Source of the DNA: Deltaproteobacteria bacterium
Lineage (GTDB): Bacteria > Desulfobacterota > Desulfobacteria > Desulfobacterales > Desulfosarcinaceae
Length of the DNA: 64,000 nt
Direction: 5' to 3'
NCBI GenBank assembly: GCA_002747175.1
Contig: PDTK01000029.1
Span: forward strand, 1 to 64,000
The stretch's first letter is position 1. Every line of letters begins with the position of its first letter. Position numbers and translations under genes: made by a program. Of this stretch, positions 17,306 to 26,237 are shown piece by piece. The notes below the pieces were generated by a model. It saw nothing but the letters and a program-made list of their open reading frames with translations, ran no database searches and was not told the origin of the DNA.

Positions 17306-18697
17306 TCAATCGGAATTGAGTTTACCGATCCGATATCTAAAGGACCGCAGGCTCAGTCCAAGCAAATCGGCGGCCTTGTTCTTGTTGTCCTGAGCGCATT
17401 CCAGGGCCTTTTCGATATAGGCCCGCTCGATTTCCTCGAGAATCGAATCCAGATCCACACCATAGGCGACTTCATCAAGGTCGAAGCGCCGGCCGCGGAT
17501 GCCTTCGATCCAGCGTTTTTTATGAATCGACATGGCCAGGCTGTCCGGCAACAAGATGTTTGTGTTGGATAGGGCCACGCTTCGCTCTATCAAATTTTCC
17601 AATTCGCGGATATTTCCCGGAAAATCGTATTTTTTCAACAAATCGATGGCATATGATGAAAACTTGGTTACCTGTTTGCCCAGCTCGCGGGAGTATTTTT
17701 CGAGAAAATGCTGGGCCAAAGGCAACAAATCCCCTTTTCTTTCCCTAAGTGGAGGCAGCTTGATTTCAATCACATTCAATCGGTAAAACAAATCCTCCCG
17801 GAAGTTGCCTTCGATAACTTCGTCTTCCAATTTCTTGTTGGTGGCGGAAATGATGCGAATATCTACGGCAATGTCCTGCGTCCCGCCGACGGGCCGAAAA
17901 ATCCGTTCCTGAACGGCACGCAGGAGCTTGACCTGCATGGGCACACTCAATTCAGCGACTTCATCCAGAAACAGGGTGCCTTTGTGGGCGATCTCCATGA
18001 GCCCTTCCTTGTCCGTTGAAGCCCCGGTGAATGCCCCTCTGCGATGGCCGAAAAACTCGCTTTCCAACAAGGTTTCGGGAATGCCGCCACAATTGATGGT
18101 TACGAAGGGCTTGCCGGCACGGTCGCTGTTGTCATGTATGGCCTTGGCGATCAATTCTTTTCCGGTACCGCTTTCACCGGTAATCAGCACACTGGTTTTG
18201 GTGCGGGCCACCTGCCGGATCATTTCGTAGATATGCAGCATGCGCGGGCTGCTGCCGACAATCTTGCCGAAATGAACGCTCTCTTTGAGTTCATCATCGA
18301 GCACCCGTTTTTCTTTTTCCAGTGTTTTGCGCTCCAATGCATTGACAATGGTCTGGAGCAATTCCTGATTTTCGAAGGGTTTGGGCACATAGTCGAAGGC
18401 CCCCTGATTCATGGCTTCCACGGCCGTTTCAGTGGTCGCATAGGCGGAAATCATGACAACCGTTACATGGGGGTTCTTTTTTTTGGATGCCTTCAGCACC
18501 TCCAACCCGGTCATGTCTCCGAGGCGGATATCACACAGCAACAGATCGTATTTTTCTTTGTCTATAACGGACAGGGCTTCTTTGCCGCTACCGGCACAGA
18601 TGACCCCGTACCCCTGTTTTTCGAGCATAAACTCCAAAAGTTCGCGCATGCTGAGTTCATCGTCCACGACCAGGATTCGGTATTGGTTCTTCGTCAT
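17306..18697 (-). CDS. pilR: sigma-54-dependent response regulator PilR (463 aa)
   Basis: Three domains: a receiver (about 7-120) with acidic pair D12/D13, phosphoacceptor D56 and K106; an AAA+ domain (about 143-375) with Walker A GESGTGKE (174-181), the sigma-54 contact loop GAFTGA (221-226) and Walker B TLFLDEV; and a Fis-type helix-turn-helix at the end (AADLLGLSLRSFRYRIGKL). NtrC-family regulators of this build activate RpoN promoters; in Geobacter, Myxococcus and Pseudomonas PilR turns on pilA. Here pilA with a sigma-54 promoter is directly downstream. GGAG lies 7 bases before the ATG. No histidine kinase is adjacent; a PilS-like kinase lies at 57.5 kb. Confidence 0.9.
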   Translation of the reverse strand: MTKNQYRILVVDDELSMRELLEFMLEKQGYGVICAGSGKEALSVIDKEKYDLLLCDIRLGDMTGLEVLKASKKKNPHVTVVMISAYATTETAVEAMNQGAFDYVPKPFENQELLQTIVNALERKTLEKEKRVLDDELKESVHFGKIVGSSPRMLHIYEMIRQVARTKTSVLITGESGTGKELIAKAIHDNSDRAGKPFVTINCGGIPETLLESEFFGHRRGAFTGASTDKEGLMEIAHKGTLFLDEVAELSVPMQVKLLRAVQERIFRPVGGTQDIAVDIRIISATNKKLEDEVIEGNFREDLFYRLNVIEIKLPPLRERKGDLLPLAQHFLEKYSRELGKQVTKFSSYAIDLLKKYDFPGNIRELENLIERSVALSNTNILLPDSLAMSIHKKRWIEGIRGRRFDLDEVAYGVDLDSILEEIERAYIEKALECAQDNKNKAADLLGLSLRSFRYRIGKLNSD

Positions 18698-18724
18698 CGT
18701 TTCGCTCCAGCGTCCTGTGCGAGA

Positions 18725-19363
18725 TTATTTTAAAAGGTGTCCCAATCGTCCCCAACGCACACCGAATTCTTCTTTGTCCCACGACCAGTATATAATAAAG
18801 GCCTTGCCTTTGACCGCGATTAAATCCACAAACCCCCAAAAACGGCTGTCATAGGAATGGTCACGGTTGTCCCCCATGACAAAAAGCTTGCCGGGTGGCA
18901 CTTTAACCGGTCCGAAATTGTCTCGTGGTTGTTTCCGGGCCGGGACCACATTCGGATCCTTGAACACACTATGGGGGTTTTCCGTTTGTTTTCCATTGAC
19001 AAACAATTTCTTGTTGCGGATCTCGATGGTGTCCCCGGGTATGCCGACAACCCGCTTGATGAAATCCTTGTCGGGATCCTCGGGAAATTCAAAAACGATA
19101 ATATCATCATGCTGAGGTTCATTGATAGACACCAATGTTTTTTTGATGAACGGCACTTTGATTCCATAAATGAACTTGTTTACCAGTATGTGGTCTCCGA
19201 TGAGCAACGTTTCCTTCATCGATCCCGATGGAATCTTGAACGCCTGGACCACGAAGGTTCTAATAAACAATGCCAGAATGACGGCGACCACGATGGCTTC
19301 GATATTTTCCCGCAATGCGCCTTTTTTTGGGGTGATATTTGCATCTTCTACTTTTTTTTTCAA
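18725..19363 (-). CDS. lepB: signal peptidase I (212 aa)
   Basis: One N-terminal membrane helix (about 22-38) is followed by the catalytic serine in PSGSMKETL (S48), the general-base lysine in FIKRVVGIPGD (K103) and the closing box MGDNRDHSYDSRFWG. The enzyme removes Sec/Tat signal peptides on the periplasmic side of the inner membrane. The start is a TTG at 19363; no ATG fits. The stop is 27 bases upstream of pilR, so the two may be cotranscribed. Confidence 0.96.
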   Translation of the reverse strand: MKKKVEDANITPKKGALRENIEAIVVAVILALFIRTFVVQAFKIPSGSMKETLLIGDHILVNKFIYGIKVPFIKKTLVSINEPQHDDIIVFEFPEDPDKDFIKRVVGIPGDTIEIRNKKLFVNGKQTENPHSVFKDPNVVPARKQPRDNFGPVKVPPGKLFVMGDNRDHSYDSRFWGFVDLIAVKGKAFIIYWSWDKEEFGVRWGRLGHLLK

Positions 19364-19407
19364 AATACTGATGGGCCTTTCTGCTCTGCAATGATTTGTT
19401 TCTGTGT

Positions 19408-19869
19408 TCAGACCGGATTGAGAAAGAATCGCAGCAACGCATTGGCGATCATTCCGGCAAGCAGGTCATCCAGCATGATTCCCCATCCCCCGGACACCTT
19501 TTTATCAACCCAGCCGATAGGGAAAGGCTTCAATATATCAAACAAGCGAAAGAATGCCAATCCACAGATGATGTTTGGTGGGGCAAACGAAAATCCAAAC
19601 AACGCAACGGCCATGCCGCAGATTTCGTCAACGACGACATGACTGGGATCGTCCTGCCCGGCCATTTTTTCTGCTTCATGGGAAACCCAGGTGGATGCGG
19701 CGATCAATACAAGCAACACGATAATTGCGATGCGCGTTGATAAAGATGCAATCATCCAGCATAATGGGAGTGCCACAATCGAACCAAAGGTTCCCGGTGC
19801 GATTGGCGCGTAGCCGATCCAGCCGCCGGTAGCTACGAACGCAACTATTTTTTTTTTATATGATTTCAT
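19408..19869 (-). CDS. pgpA: phosphatidylglycerophosphatase A (153 aa)
   Basis: The segments GYAPIAPGTFGSIVALPLCW, VVDEICGMAVALF and FRLFDILKPFPIGW followed by DDLLAG match PgpA, the membrane phosphatase that forms phosphatidylglycerol from its phosphate; three hydrophobic helices are visible. The ATG at 19869 is chosen because the longer reading from 19953 would overlap the tRNA-Sec gene and its extra 28 residues do not belong to the family. Its pathway partner pgsA is in the same window (28159-28722). It lies 44 bases upstream of lepB. Confidence 0.93.
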   Translation of the reverse strand: MKSYKKKIVAFVATGGWIGYAPIAPGTFGSIVALPLCWMIASLSTRIAIIVLLVLIAASTWVSHEAEKMAGQDDPSHVVVDEICGMAVALFGFSFAPPNIICGLAFFRLFDILKPFPIGWVDKKVSGGWGIMLDDLLAGMIANALLRFFLNPV

Positions 19870-19914
19870 TTGACAAAATGACGAATTCCAGTCATATGAT
19901 TTCGAAAAATTTGC

Positions 19915-20012
19915 GGAAGTGCGCAGCTTACTGGTGAGGCTCCCGGACTTCAAATCCGGTGTGGGGCGCTAATACCGTCCCGGGTGGGTTCGATTCCCAT
20001 GCACTTCCGCCA
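19915..20012 (+). tRNA. selC: tRNA-Sec (anticodon TCA)
   Basis: A 98-base tRNA with an 8-bp acceptor stem (GGAAGTGC/GCACTTCC), a long variable arm, the anticodon loop CTTCAAA (TCA, reading UGA), the T-loop GGTTCGATTCC, discriminator G and an encoded CCA end. These are the hallmarks of bacterial selenocysteine tRNA. It is the only plus-strand gene here, between pgpA and tsaD, and is followed by seven T residues at 20013-20019. Its presence implies that selenoproteins and SelA/SelB/SelD exist elsewhere in the genome; none is recognised in this window. Confidence 0.97.
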
Positions 20013-20071
20013 TTTTTTTATAATTTAAAAGGGTTGCATTAATCAAATATCCTTCTTTGGGTTCCAAAAGG

Positions 20072-21118
20072 TCAGATGTTTTTCGTATGTCGATTCCCTT
20101 TTCGGTACCTGTCCAGTGGTCTGAATTTTACCCGAGAGTAGACATCATCGCTCAATCGTGAACGGGCACCGTTTTTGATATGGTGAAAGCCAACAGCGGC
20201 GATCATGGCGGCGTTGTCTCCGCACAGGTCAATGGAGGGAATATGGACGCTTATGCCTTCGGCGGCGGCATCTCGGCCGACTGCCGCACGCAGCCCCTGA
20301 TTGGCTGCCACCCCGCCCACCACGCATAGATGACGGCAGGATGCGCGCCTGGCCGCCGAAATGATTTTCCCGCTGAGAACTTCGATCACGGCTGCCTGAA
20401 ATCCTGCCGCAATGTGCGCCTGGTCCGCCTGACAGGTGTCCGGATGGGCCTGGATATAGCGGTTTACAGCCGTTTTGATACCGCTAAAGGAGAAATCGAA
20501 CCGGTTCCGGTCAAGAAAAGGACGTGGAAAAATCACCCGCTGTGGATCGCCCTGTGCCGCCAGGCGATCAATGACCATGCCTCCGGGATACCCCAGCCCC
20601 AGCATCTTGGCGACCTTGTCATATGCTTCGCCGGCGGCGTCGTCCCGGGTCTGGCCCATTAATTCGAACGCGCTGGGGGACCGGACCAGATAGATGCTCG
20701 TATGACCGCCGGAAACCAACAGGCTGACAAAGGGAAAAGGCGGCGGGTCGGGTTCCAGAAAAACGGAGTGAATATGGCCCTCCAGGTGATCCACGCCGAC
20801 CCAGGGAATGCCGTGGCCATAAGCGAAACCTTTGGCAAAAGAGAACCCCACCAGCAGTGAGCCCACCAGTCCCGGTCCCTGGGTGACGGCGACCGCATCA
20901 ATCCGATCGGCCCCAACACCGGACTTCGATATGGCCTGCTCGACCACCGGAACGATGGCTTCGATGTGTTTGCGCGAAGCCAGTTCAGGCACAACGCCGC
21001 CGTAAGGGTGATGAACCGCCACCTGGGAGGCCACAACCGATGACAAGATGCGGTGTCCGTCTTCGACAACGGCGGCAGCGGTTTCGTCGCAGGATGATTC
21101 GATACCTAGAAGGTACAT
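20072..21118 (-). CDS. tsaD: tRNA N6-threonylcarbamoyladenosine transferase TsaD (348 aa)
   Basis: The N-terminus LGIESSCDETAAAVV and the metal-binding HLEGH (H111, H115) identify the Kae1/TsaD ASKHA-fold enzyme, with GGVAANQGLR and CGDNAAMIA near the C-terminus. With TsaB, TsaE and TsaC it makes t6A at position 37 of ANN-decoding tRNAs. Length is normal. It lies downstream of tRNA-Sec on the opposite strand. Upstream is a 643-base gap with repeats, so it probably has its own promoter there. Confidence 0.97.
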   Translation of the reverse strand: MYLLGIESSCDETAAAVVEDGHRILSSVVASQVAVHHPYGGVVPELASRKHIEAIVPVVEQAISKSGVGADRIDAVAVTQGPGLVGSLLVGFSFAKGFAYGHGIPWVGVDHLEGHIHSVFLEPDPPPFPFVSLLVSGGHTSIYLVRSPSAFELMGQTRDDAAGEAYDKVAKMLGLGYPGGMVIDRLAAQGDPQRVIFPRPFLDRNRFDFSFSGIKTAVNRYIQAHPDTCQADQAHIAAGFQAAVIEVLSGKIISAARRASCRHLCVVGGVAANQGLRAAVGRDAAAEGISVHIPSIDLCGDNAAMIAAVGFHHIKNGARSRLSDDVYSRVKFRPLDRYRKGNRHTKNI

Positions 21119-21435
21119 GATGGGGTCAGGGGCCGGGGCTTAGGGTTTATGGGTTGTTTTGTGAATCGATAGAATGCTTTCTGCCTTGCTTTTCGGCACG
21201 GTCACCGCAGCTAAATCGTGTGCATTATTTACCCTAACGCTGGGTTTTACTTTCCAGGCTGTCCCCTCCCGGGACGCCGAGGACCAGGTGCTCATGATTT
21301 GCACACCGGCTGTTTTTTTTGCCCTTCGGCAATCCATTCCAAGAAGCGGGTGATGGACTTGAGAATTTTTTTTGGCATGGGGTCAAAGGTCCTGGATGCA
21401 AAGGCTCAGGGTCTTAGATTATTGGATGGGTAATT
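21119..21435. other. intergenic DNA upstream of tsaD, no supported gene
   Basis: This part of the 643-base gap has no recognisable gene; a 65-codon minus-strand reading frame at 21140-21337 has no family resemblance. It contains G/T-rich word-like stretches (GGGGTCAGGGGCCGGGGCTT at 21122-21141, and a similar one near 21379-21430) like those in other gaps of the window. Confidence 0.4.
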
Positions 21436-21650
21436 GCAGTTAATTAAACCTCGTACTATGCCCGAGCGACCCGAAAAGGTTCGGACCGTTCCGGAGAGAC
21501 ATGTAACCTGTAGAAATCCTGAGAACGTCGAACATTGAACGTCCAATGTCGAAGTTGGACGTTCGAAGTTCGACGTTCACTGGTCTGGCTTTTGGCCCCC
21601 TTCGAGGGGGCTTCATCAAACCACCCGCTCGGCGGGTGGCCGGTGATTTG
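21436..21650 (+). repeat. dispersed intergenic repeat, fullest copy (R1)
   Basis: About 215 bases composed of an edge TTAATTAAACCTCG, a block CCCGAAAAGGTTCGGACCG...GAGACATGTAACC...GAGAACGTCGAACATTGAAC, a stretch rich in short inverted words (GTTCGAAGTTCGACGTTC), and a block CTGGTCTGGCTTTTGGCC, CCCCTTCGAGGGGG (hairpin), TTCATCAAACC, CCACCCGCTCGGCGGGTGG (hairpin). Parts recur in opposite orientation at 22966-23121, 26238-26370 and 45869-45974. It encodes no protein. It lies 112 bases beyond the end of purM. Confidence 0.75.
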
Positions 21651-21761
21651 GATCACAAGGCGAAAGCTCGGAATACGGTCGGTAACGCCAACGCACGCCT
21701 TTTGCCTTCACGGCCCGCTGATCTGTGTAATCCCTTGTTCTCCGATCTTCCAATCCTGCCA

Positions 21762-22811
21762 TCAATCCAACAACTTAAACCGGGAACGGGCGTTTTTACT
21801 GGTTTGGGTCACTTCCCCAATCACCCAGGCTTGTTCGCCGCTGCCGGTCAGGCGGTTGAGCACCTCCTGGGCGTTTTCATCTGGCACCACGGCAACCAGT
21901 CCGATTCCGTTGTTGAATGTTCGCATCATCTCATCATCATCTACATTGCCCGCTTCCTGGAGGAACGGAAATATGGGAGGGATGTCCCAGGAACCTTTTT
22001 TGATGGTAATGCCGCAGGCCTGGGGGATCACGCGAACAATGTTGTCCATGATTCCACCGCCGGTAATGTGCGCCAGCCCCTGGATAGGCAGGTCCCGAAT
22101 CAATTGCTGAATGGTCTCTGAGTAGATGCGGGTGGGGGTGATCAATTCCTCCCCCACGGTTTTGCCCAAGTCGTCGACATGGCTGTCCACATCCAGGCCC
22201 AACACGTCGAAACAGATTTTGCGCACCAGCGAATACCCGTTGCTGTGCAATCCGCTGGAAGCGATGCCGACAATCTGGTGACCGGGTCGGATTTCGGAGC
22301 CATCGACAATCTTGGCGTTGTCCACCAGTCCCACTGCAAATCCGGCCAGATCATATTCGTTATTCCGGTAAAATCCCGGCATTTCTGCTGTTTCACCACC
22401 GATCAGTGCACAGTCGGCCTGGATGCAACCCTCGCCGATACCTTTAACAATATCGGTAACCGTGCCAGTTCTGAGCTTGCCTGTGGCCAGGTAGTCCAAA
22501 AAAAAGAGCGGGCGGGCGCCCTGCACGGCGATGTCGTTGACACACATGGCCACCAGATCAATGCCCACGGTGTCATGCCGGTCCATGAGAAAGGCGATTT
22601 TCAGCTTGGTCCCCACACCGTCTGTTGAACTGACCAGCACCGGGCTTTCCATGTTGGCCGTATTGAGGGAAAACAGACCGCCGAAGCCGCCGATTTCGCC
22701 CATGACACCGGACCGCCGGGTGCCCCTGGCGATCTGCTTGATTGAATCGACCAGTTTGTCGGCCTTGTCGATGTCAACGCCGGCATCGGCATAGGTCAGC
22801 TTTGTTTTCAT
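21762..22811 (-). CDS. purM: phosphoribosylformylglycinamidine cyclo-ligase (AIR synthetase, 349 aa)
   Basis: The N-terminus KLTYADAGVDIDKADKLV, then LVSSTDGVGTKLKIA and IGGETAEMPGFY, are the conserved ATP- and substrate-binding segments of PurM, which closes the imidazole ring in purine synthesis. Length is normal. The ATG at 22811 has CAGGAG seven bases upstream and matches family starts; a longer reading to 22847 has no such site. It stands alone between two repeat-bearing gaps, so no operon partner is visible. Confidence 0.96.
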   Translation of the reverse strand: MKTKLTYADAGVDIDKADKLVDSIKQIARGTRRSGVMGEIGGFGGLFSLNTANMESPVLVSSTDGVGTKLKIAFLMDRHDTVGIDLVAMCVNDIAVQGARPLFFLDYLATGKLRTGTVTDIVKGIGEGCIQADCALIGGETAEMPGFYRNNEYDLAGFAVGLVDNAKIVDGSEIRPGHQIVGIASSGLHSNGYSLVRKICFDVLGLDVDSHVDDLGKTVGEELITPTRIYSETIQQLIRDLPIQGLAHITGGGIMDNIVRVIPQACGITIKKGSWDIPPIFPFLQEAGNVDDDEMMRTFNNGIGLVAVVPDENAQEVLNRLTGSGEQAWVIGEVTQTSKNARSRFKLLD

Positions 22812-22965
22812 GCAAACGCTCCTGGCATAGTTTGTGTCCATCCCCACATGGTCTATTTGTCCGATATCTGCGTTACCCGGACACGAGTTCGGCTGACCGA
22901 TGAACAGATGTGAAACTAATCCGATGAGACCGAAAAGTCAAACCCATTTGGATATAACAGAATCA

Positions 22966-23121
22966 TCGACCACCCGCCGAGGAGGCGGTTTGATGCCCCC
23001 CTCCACAAAAGGGCTATAGGCCAGACCAATGAACGTCGAACATCGAATTTTGAATAATGAATTCTGTCGATTTGGATCCTTTTCGAGTCTCTCGGGCTGA
23101 GCCCGAGGTTTAATTCACTGC
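22966..23121 (-). repeat. dispersed intergenic repeat copy R3
   Basis: Read on the minus strand it begins TGCAGTGAATTAAACCTCGG directly after the stop of the chemoreceptor gene. It passes a short CGAAAAGGATCC block and then gives GATGTTCGACGTTCATTGGT, CTGGCCTATAGCCC, GGCATCAAACCGCC and CTCGGCGGGTGG. It matches the first edge and the last block of R1. It fills most of the 312-base gap 22812-23123; the remainder beside purM shows no gene. Confidence 0.7.
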
Positions 23122-23123
23122 AA

Positions 23124-25082
23124 TTACCGGAGCTTGAACTGATCAACGGTTTTTGCGAGCTGGTCAGATAAGGAGAGCAGTTCATTTGCCTGATCATTTA
23201 CCTTTCCGCTATCCAGGCTGATTGTACCGGCCACCTGGCTCACCTCGGCGATTTCCACGGAAATGTCACCGGCAACCGAAGCGCTCTGGGCTACATGTTC
23301 ATTGACTTCGCCTATCCCCTGGGCAGCCTGGGCAACATTGGAAGCAATTTCATCCGTTGATGCCGCCTGTTCCTTAACCGCCGAAGCAATGGTGGTGACA
23401 ATCGTGTTCACATCGTTGATCACAGTATTGATTTGCGCCATTTCCGTTACCGTGGTCGAAGTGGAAAACTGGATAGCATCGATCCGCTTTCGAATCTCAA
23501 GGGTTGCTTCAGCAGTTTGTCTGGCAAGCTCCTTGATCTCATTGGCGACTACGGCAAATCCCTTACCCGCTTCACCGGCCCGGGCTGCTTCAATGGTGGC
23601 GTTCAGCGCCAACAGGTTGGTCTGTTCAGAAATTTCAGTGATGGTTTCGGTCACCTTACTGATCTCCTGAGCAGCAGATCCCAGTTCAGCCATCCTTTGG
23701 GAAGCAGCGTTGGTTTTATCCACCGCATTCCCGGTCACTTCCCTCGCCTTGCCGGCATTACCCGCAATTTCAGAGACCGTAGCGTTCATCTCCTCTGTTG
23801 CCGAGGCAACCACGTTGACATTCACCGAGGCCTGTTCACAGGCTGCGGCAACAGAGTTCATGTTCGCATTCATCTCTTCTGCGGAAGCAGCCACCGTGTT
23901 GGAGCGCTGGGATGAATCTTCAGCACTGCCAGAAAGATTTTCAGACAAATCAGACAGGCTGACGGCTGAGGTATTCAATGTGGATATGTTGGACTGGATG
24001 TCACTTATAATCGTTTGCACCTTCTCAACAAACGTGTTGAAACAGGAAGCCAGCTCTCCCACCTCGTCACGGCTTTTCACCTGCAGTCGTTTGGTGAGGT
24101 CACCTTCGCCTTCAGCAGCATCGCGTAACCCTTCTACCACCATGTTAATCGGTTTAGCCACCGAGTTTGCAACAAGAAAAATGACAACGGCGGCAATGAC
24201 AACCACCGAAGTTGCCAGTATGAGGCTCAGTTTACCCAGTTTGTTGACCGCAGCATACGCCTCGTCTAAATCGGTAGTGATAACAATTTTCCACCCCAGC
24301 TCCTCAAAGGTTTGTAATGCTGAAACCTTATCAACGCCGTTAGAATGGTAATGGAAAATTCCATCATCGGCAGCCAGCATATCACTGCCAAAATCAAAGT
24401 CAGTGATGCGTGTATTCATGATGTCGCTTTTATTGGGATGGGCTAAGGTTGTACCTTCTTTATCAACCATAAATGCATAGCCTGTTTCACCTATTTTAAT
24501 CCAGTCGATAAACTTGGAACTAAATTTTTGAATGCTGATCAAAACATAAAACACGCCGATCACACGATCCTTGTCAACAACCGGAGCGGCAATCATGAGA
24601 ATCGGGCTTCCATCCGTCTTGCTTTTAAGCACCTGAGACACGTTCACGTTGCCCTTCAATGCCTCTTTGAAATACGTACGGTCTTTCACATTCAATGTAC
24701 CAATAATCTTTGGGTTCGATGAGGCAACCACCGTTCCGGTGAGATCGGAAAGATGAAAACCGCTATAATACTGATATTCGTTTTGCATCCGGGCAAAATC
24801 ATCGTTTAGGGTCTTTTTGGCTGCTTTTCCCAAAAAATTATTTTTCAGTGCGGTCTTTAAAATATCCTGTTTTGCCCAGTTGGCGATATCGAGCTTTCGG
24901 TTGCCAAACCAGTCGATTATAGCGTGAGTGGTACTGTCGACCACCTGAGTAAGCTGTTCAATTTTGCTCATCTCAAGCGCATTTTTAGCCATTCGGTAAG
25001 ATATAAATGAGGAGACTCCCATACCGAGCAGGACGAGAATAACCATGGGGATGAGGAATTTATTACGGATTTTAAAAAACAT
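23124..25082 (-). CDS. methyl-accepting chemotaxis protein with extracellular Cache domain (652 aa)
   Basis: Domain order: TM helix (about 9-30), periplasmic double-Cache sensor (about 35-275, including [16 protein letters not shown] and [18 protein letters not shown]), TM helix (about 282-305), HAMP (about 305-357, [20 protein letters not shown]) and the long signalling coiled coil with the conserved tip [20 protein letters not shown]. It senses a small ligand and controls CheA. The Cache family commonly binds amino acids or carboxylates; the ligand here is unknown. No che genes are adjacent. A secreted Cache-like protein is encoded 193 bases upstream on the same strand. Confidence 0.93.
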   Translation of the reverse strand: MFFKIRNKFLIPMVILVLLGMGVSSFISYRMAKNALEMSKIEQLTQVVDSTTHAIIDWFGNRKLDIANWAKQDILKTALKNNFLGKAAKKTLNDDFARMQNEYQYYSGFHLSDLTGTVVASSNPKIIGTLNVKDRTYFKEALKGNVNVSQVLKSKTDGSPILMIAAPVVDKDRVIGVFYVLISIQKFSSKFIDWIKIGETGYAFMVDKEGTTLAHPNKSDIMNTRITDFDFGSDMLAADDGIFHYHSNGVDKVSALQTFEELGWKIVITTDLDEAYAAVNKLGKLSLILATSVVVIAAVVIFLVANSVAKPINMVVEGLRDAAEGEGDLTKRLQVKSRDEVGELASCFNTFVEKVQTIISDIQSNISTLNTSAVSLSDLSENLSGSAEDSSQRSNTVAASAEEMNANMNSVAAACEQASVNVNVVASATEEMNATVSEIAGNAGKAREVTGNAVDKTNAASQRMAELGSAAQEISKVTETITEISEQTNLLALNATIEAARAGEAGKGFAVVANEIKELARQTAEATLEIRKRIDAIQFSTSTTVTEMAQINTVINDVNTIVTTIASAVKEQAASTDEIASNVAQAAQGIGEVNEHVAQSASVAGDISVEIAEVSQVAGTISLDSGKVNDQANELLSLSDQLAKTVDQFKLR

Positions 25083-25214
25083 AGGATCTCTCTATTGTCT
25101 TGATTGGCTTGGAGCCAATGTCGGTGTCTGTCCAGAAACAGGCAAATTGGATCGATATCAAGGCTTTCGCCTTATTTTTACCGCAGGCATATGGCTGATA
25201 TTCCGAGGATAAAA

Positions 25215-25262
25215 ATTTTCGTAAAATCCATGCGTACATGCTGACGTGCAAGTACGCATGGA
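25215..25262 (-). terminator. intrinsic terminator between the Cache protein gene and the chemoreceptor gene
   Basis: TCCATGCGTAC and GTACGCATGGA form a perfect 11-bp stem with a 14-base loop, 13 bases after the stop of the Cache protein gene. On the minus strand the stem runs into TTTTACGAAAATTTTTA. It would limit read-through into the chemoreceptor gene. Confidence 0.7.
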
Positions 25263-25275
25263 CTCGACATGATTA

Positions 25276-25779
25276 TCATTTGCTGATCGCTTTGAGTTCT
25301 TCCAGGCTTATGTCGTCGTCATAGATTCCTGCTGAAACCTGGTAGGGTTGTCCCGGCACCTGGATGACAAAGGTGATCTTGCGTGAGGCTTCAGTCTCTC
25401 CCGCTTTGGGCCACCAGTATTCAACCCAGTCCCCATTGGGTTTTTTGGAAGCATCACAGATCATTTTGGTAATCCGATTACCTTTTTTATCCACAAGACT
25501 ATTGAATTTTTCAGGTGTCCATTGGCGCAGGGCGGGGTTAATTTGGCCAACGATTCTGCTGGCACCGCACTCATACACCTGCACATAGGTATCCTTCCAG
25601 ACGAATTCACCTTTTGGATCGTTAAAAGCCGGCAGCCCCTCGGCTCCCAGAGATTGAAGCACCTTCACTCCTTTTAACACGTTTTCGTAGATCTCTTCCG
25701 GGGTTGCAGGTTCTGTAGCAGCGGCTGAAGTCGCAAAAAAGAGGCAGAGAAGGGAAACAACAAATTTGATTTTTTTCAT
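25276..25779 (-). CDS. secreted Cache-domain-like protein (167 aa)
   Basis: The signal peptide MKKIKFVVSLLCLFFATSAA (cut near residue 21) is followed by a compact domain with the order helix, FNDPKGEFVWKDTYVQVYE, KGNRITKMICDASK, GDWVEYWWPKAGE. This resembles the single-Cache (sCache_2) sensor module but without membrane anchor or output domain, so it is probably a free periplasmic binding protein. AAGGAG lies 5 bases before the ATG at 25779; the longer open frame upstream is not needed. It is next to a Cache-type chemoreceptor, which suggests a shared or competing ligand (inference). Confidence 0.8.
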   Translation of the reverse strand: MKKIKFVVSLLCLFFATSAAATEPATPEEIYENVLKGVKVLQSLGAEGLPAFNDPKGEFVWKDTYVQVYECGASRIVGQINPALRQWTPEKFNSLVDKKGNRITKMICDASKKPNGDWVEYWWPKAGETEASRKITFVIQVPGQPYQVSAGIYDDDISLEELKAISK

Positions 25780-25829
25780 GTGATCTCCTTTTTTTAATGT
25801 TGTTAGTAGGCCGTTAATACCTAATTTCT

Positions 25830-26051
25830 TCACAAGAACCTGCAAAAAGTATATGCAGATGTAACAAAAGACAGAGCGCTGGAAAAACGGCCCTGGTTCT
25901 GTCGCCTGCAACAGCATCTCCCAAAGGGGTCTATGGCGAATCTACTGGTGCTGCTGTCGTTTTTGACAGGATTTTTGCAGAACTCTCGTGGCAACCAGAG
26001 AAAAGCACCAACCAGTTTCTTCTTAATTGATACATTCCTAATCCACTTCAT
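25830..26051 (-). pseudogene. possible remnant of a second chemoreceptor gene (N-terminus only)
   Basis: A short frame begins MKWIRNVSIKKKLVGAF, very like the cytoplasmic start and first membrane helix of many chemoreceptors, but after about 18 residues it becomes unlike any protein and soon stops. It is preceded by a weak AGG site. It lies in the 573-base gap 25780-26352. The AT-rich part at 26052-26237 shows no gene, and repeat R2 occupies the rest. It could be chance; the resemblance is short. Confidence 0.35.
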
Positions 26052-26237
26052 TGACCTATCGCCCCATTTTTCCTATAAAAAACGATGAACGCGCTTTTTT
26101 TCACACCTTTTTCCAGTAACATTGCCTCTTTTTATCGGCATTAAAGAAAATAAAATAAGCTTTTTTTAAATTTTTTGGATGAGGTACATGGGTTGCGGGT
26201 TTCCCGCCTTAGTCCTCGGCACTCAGCCATTTTACCA

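Noticed and set aside
19408..19953. 181-aa version of pgpA
   Set aside because: The start would lie inside tRNA-Sec; the family begins at the ATG at 19869.
21140..21337. 65-codon minus-strand frame upstream of tsaD
   Set aside because: No family, no ribosome-binding site that I trust and low-complexity surroundings.
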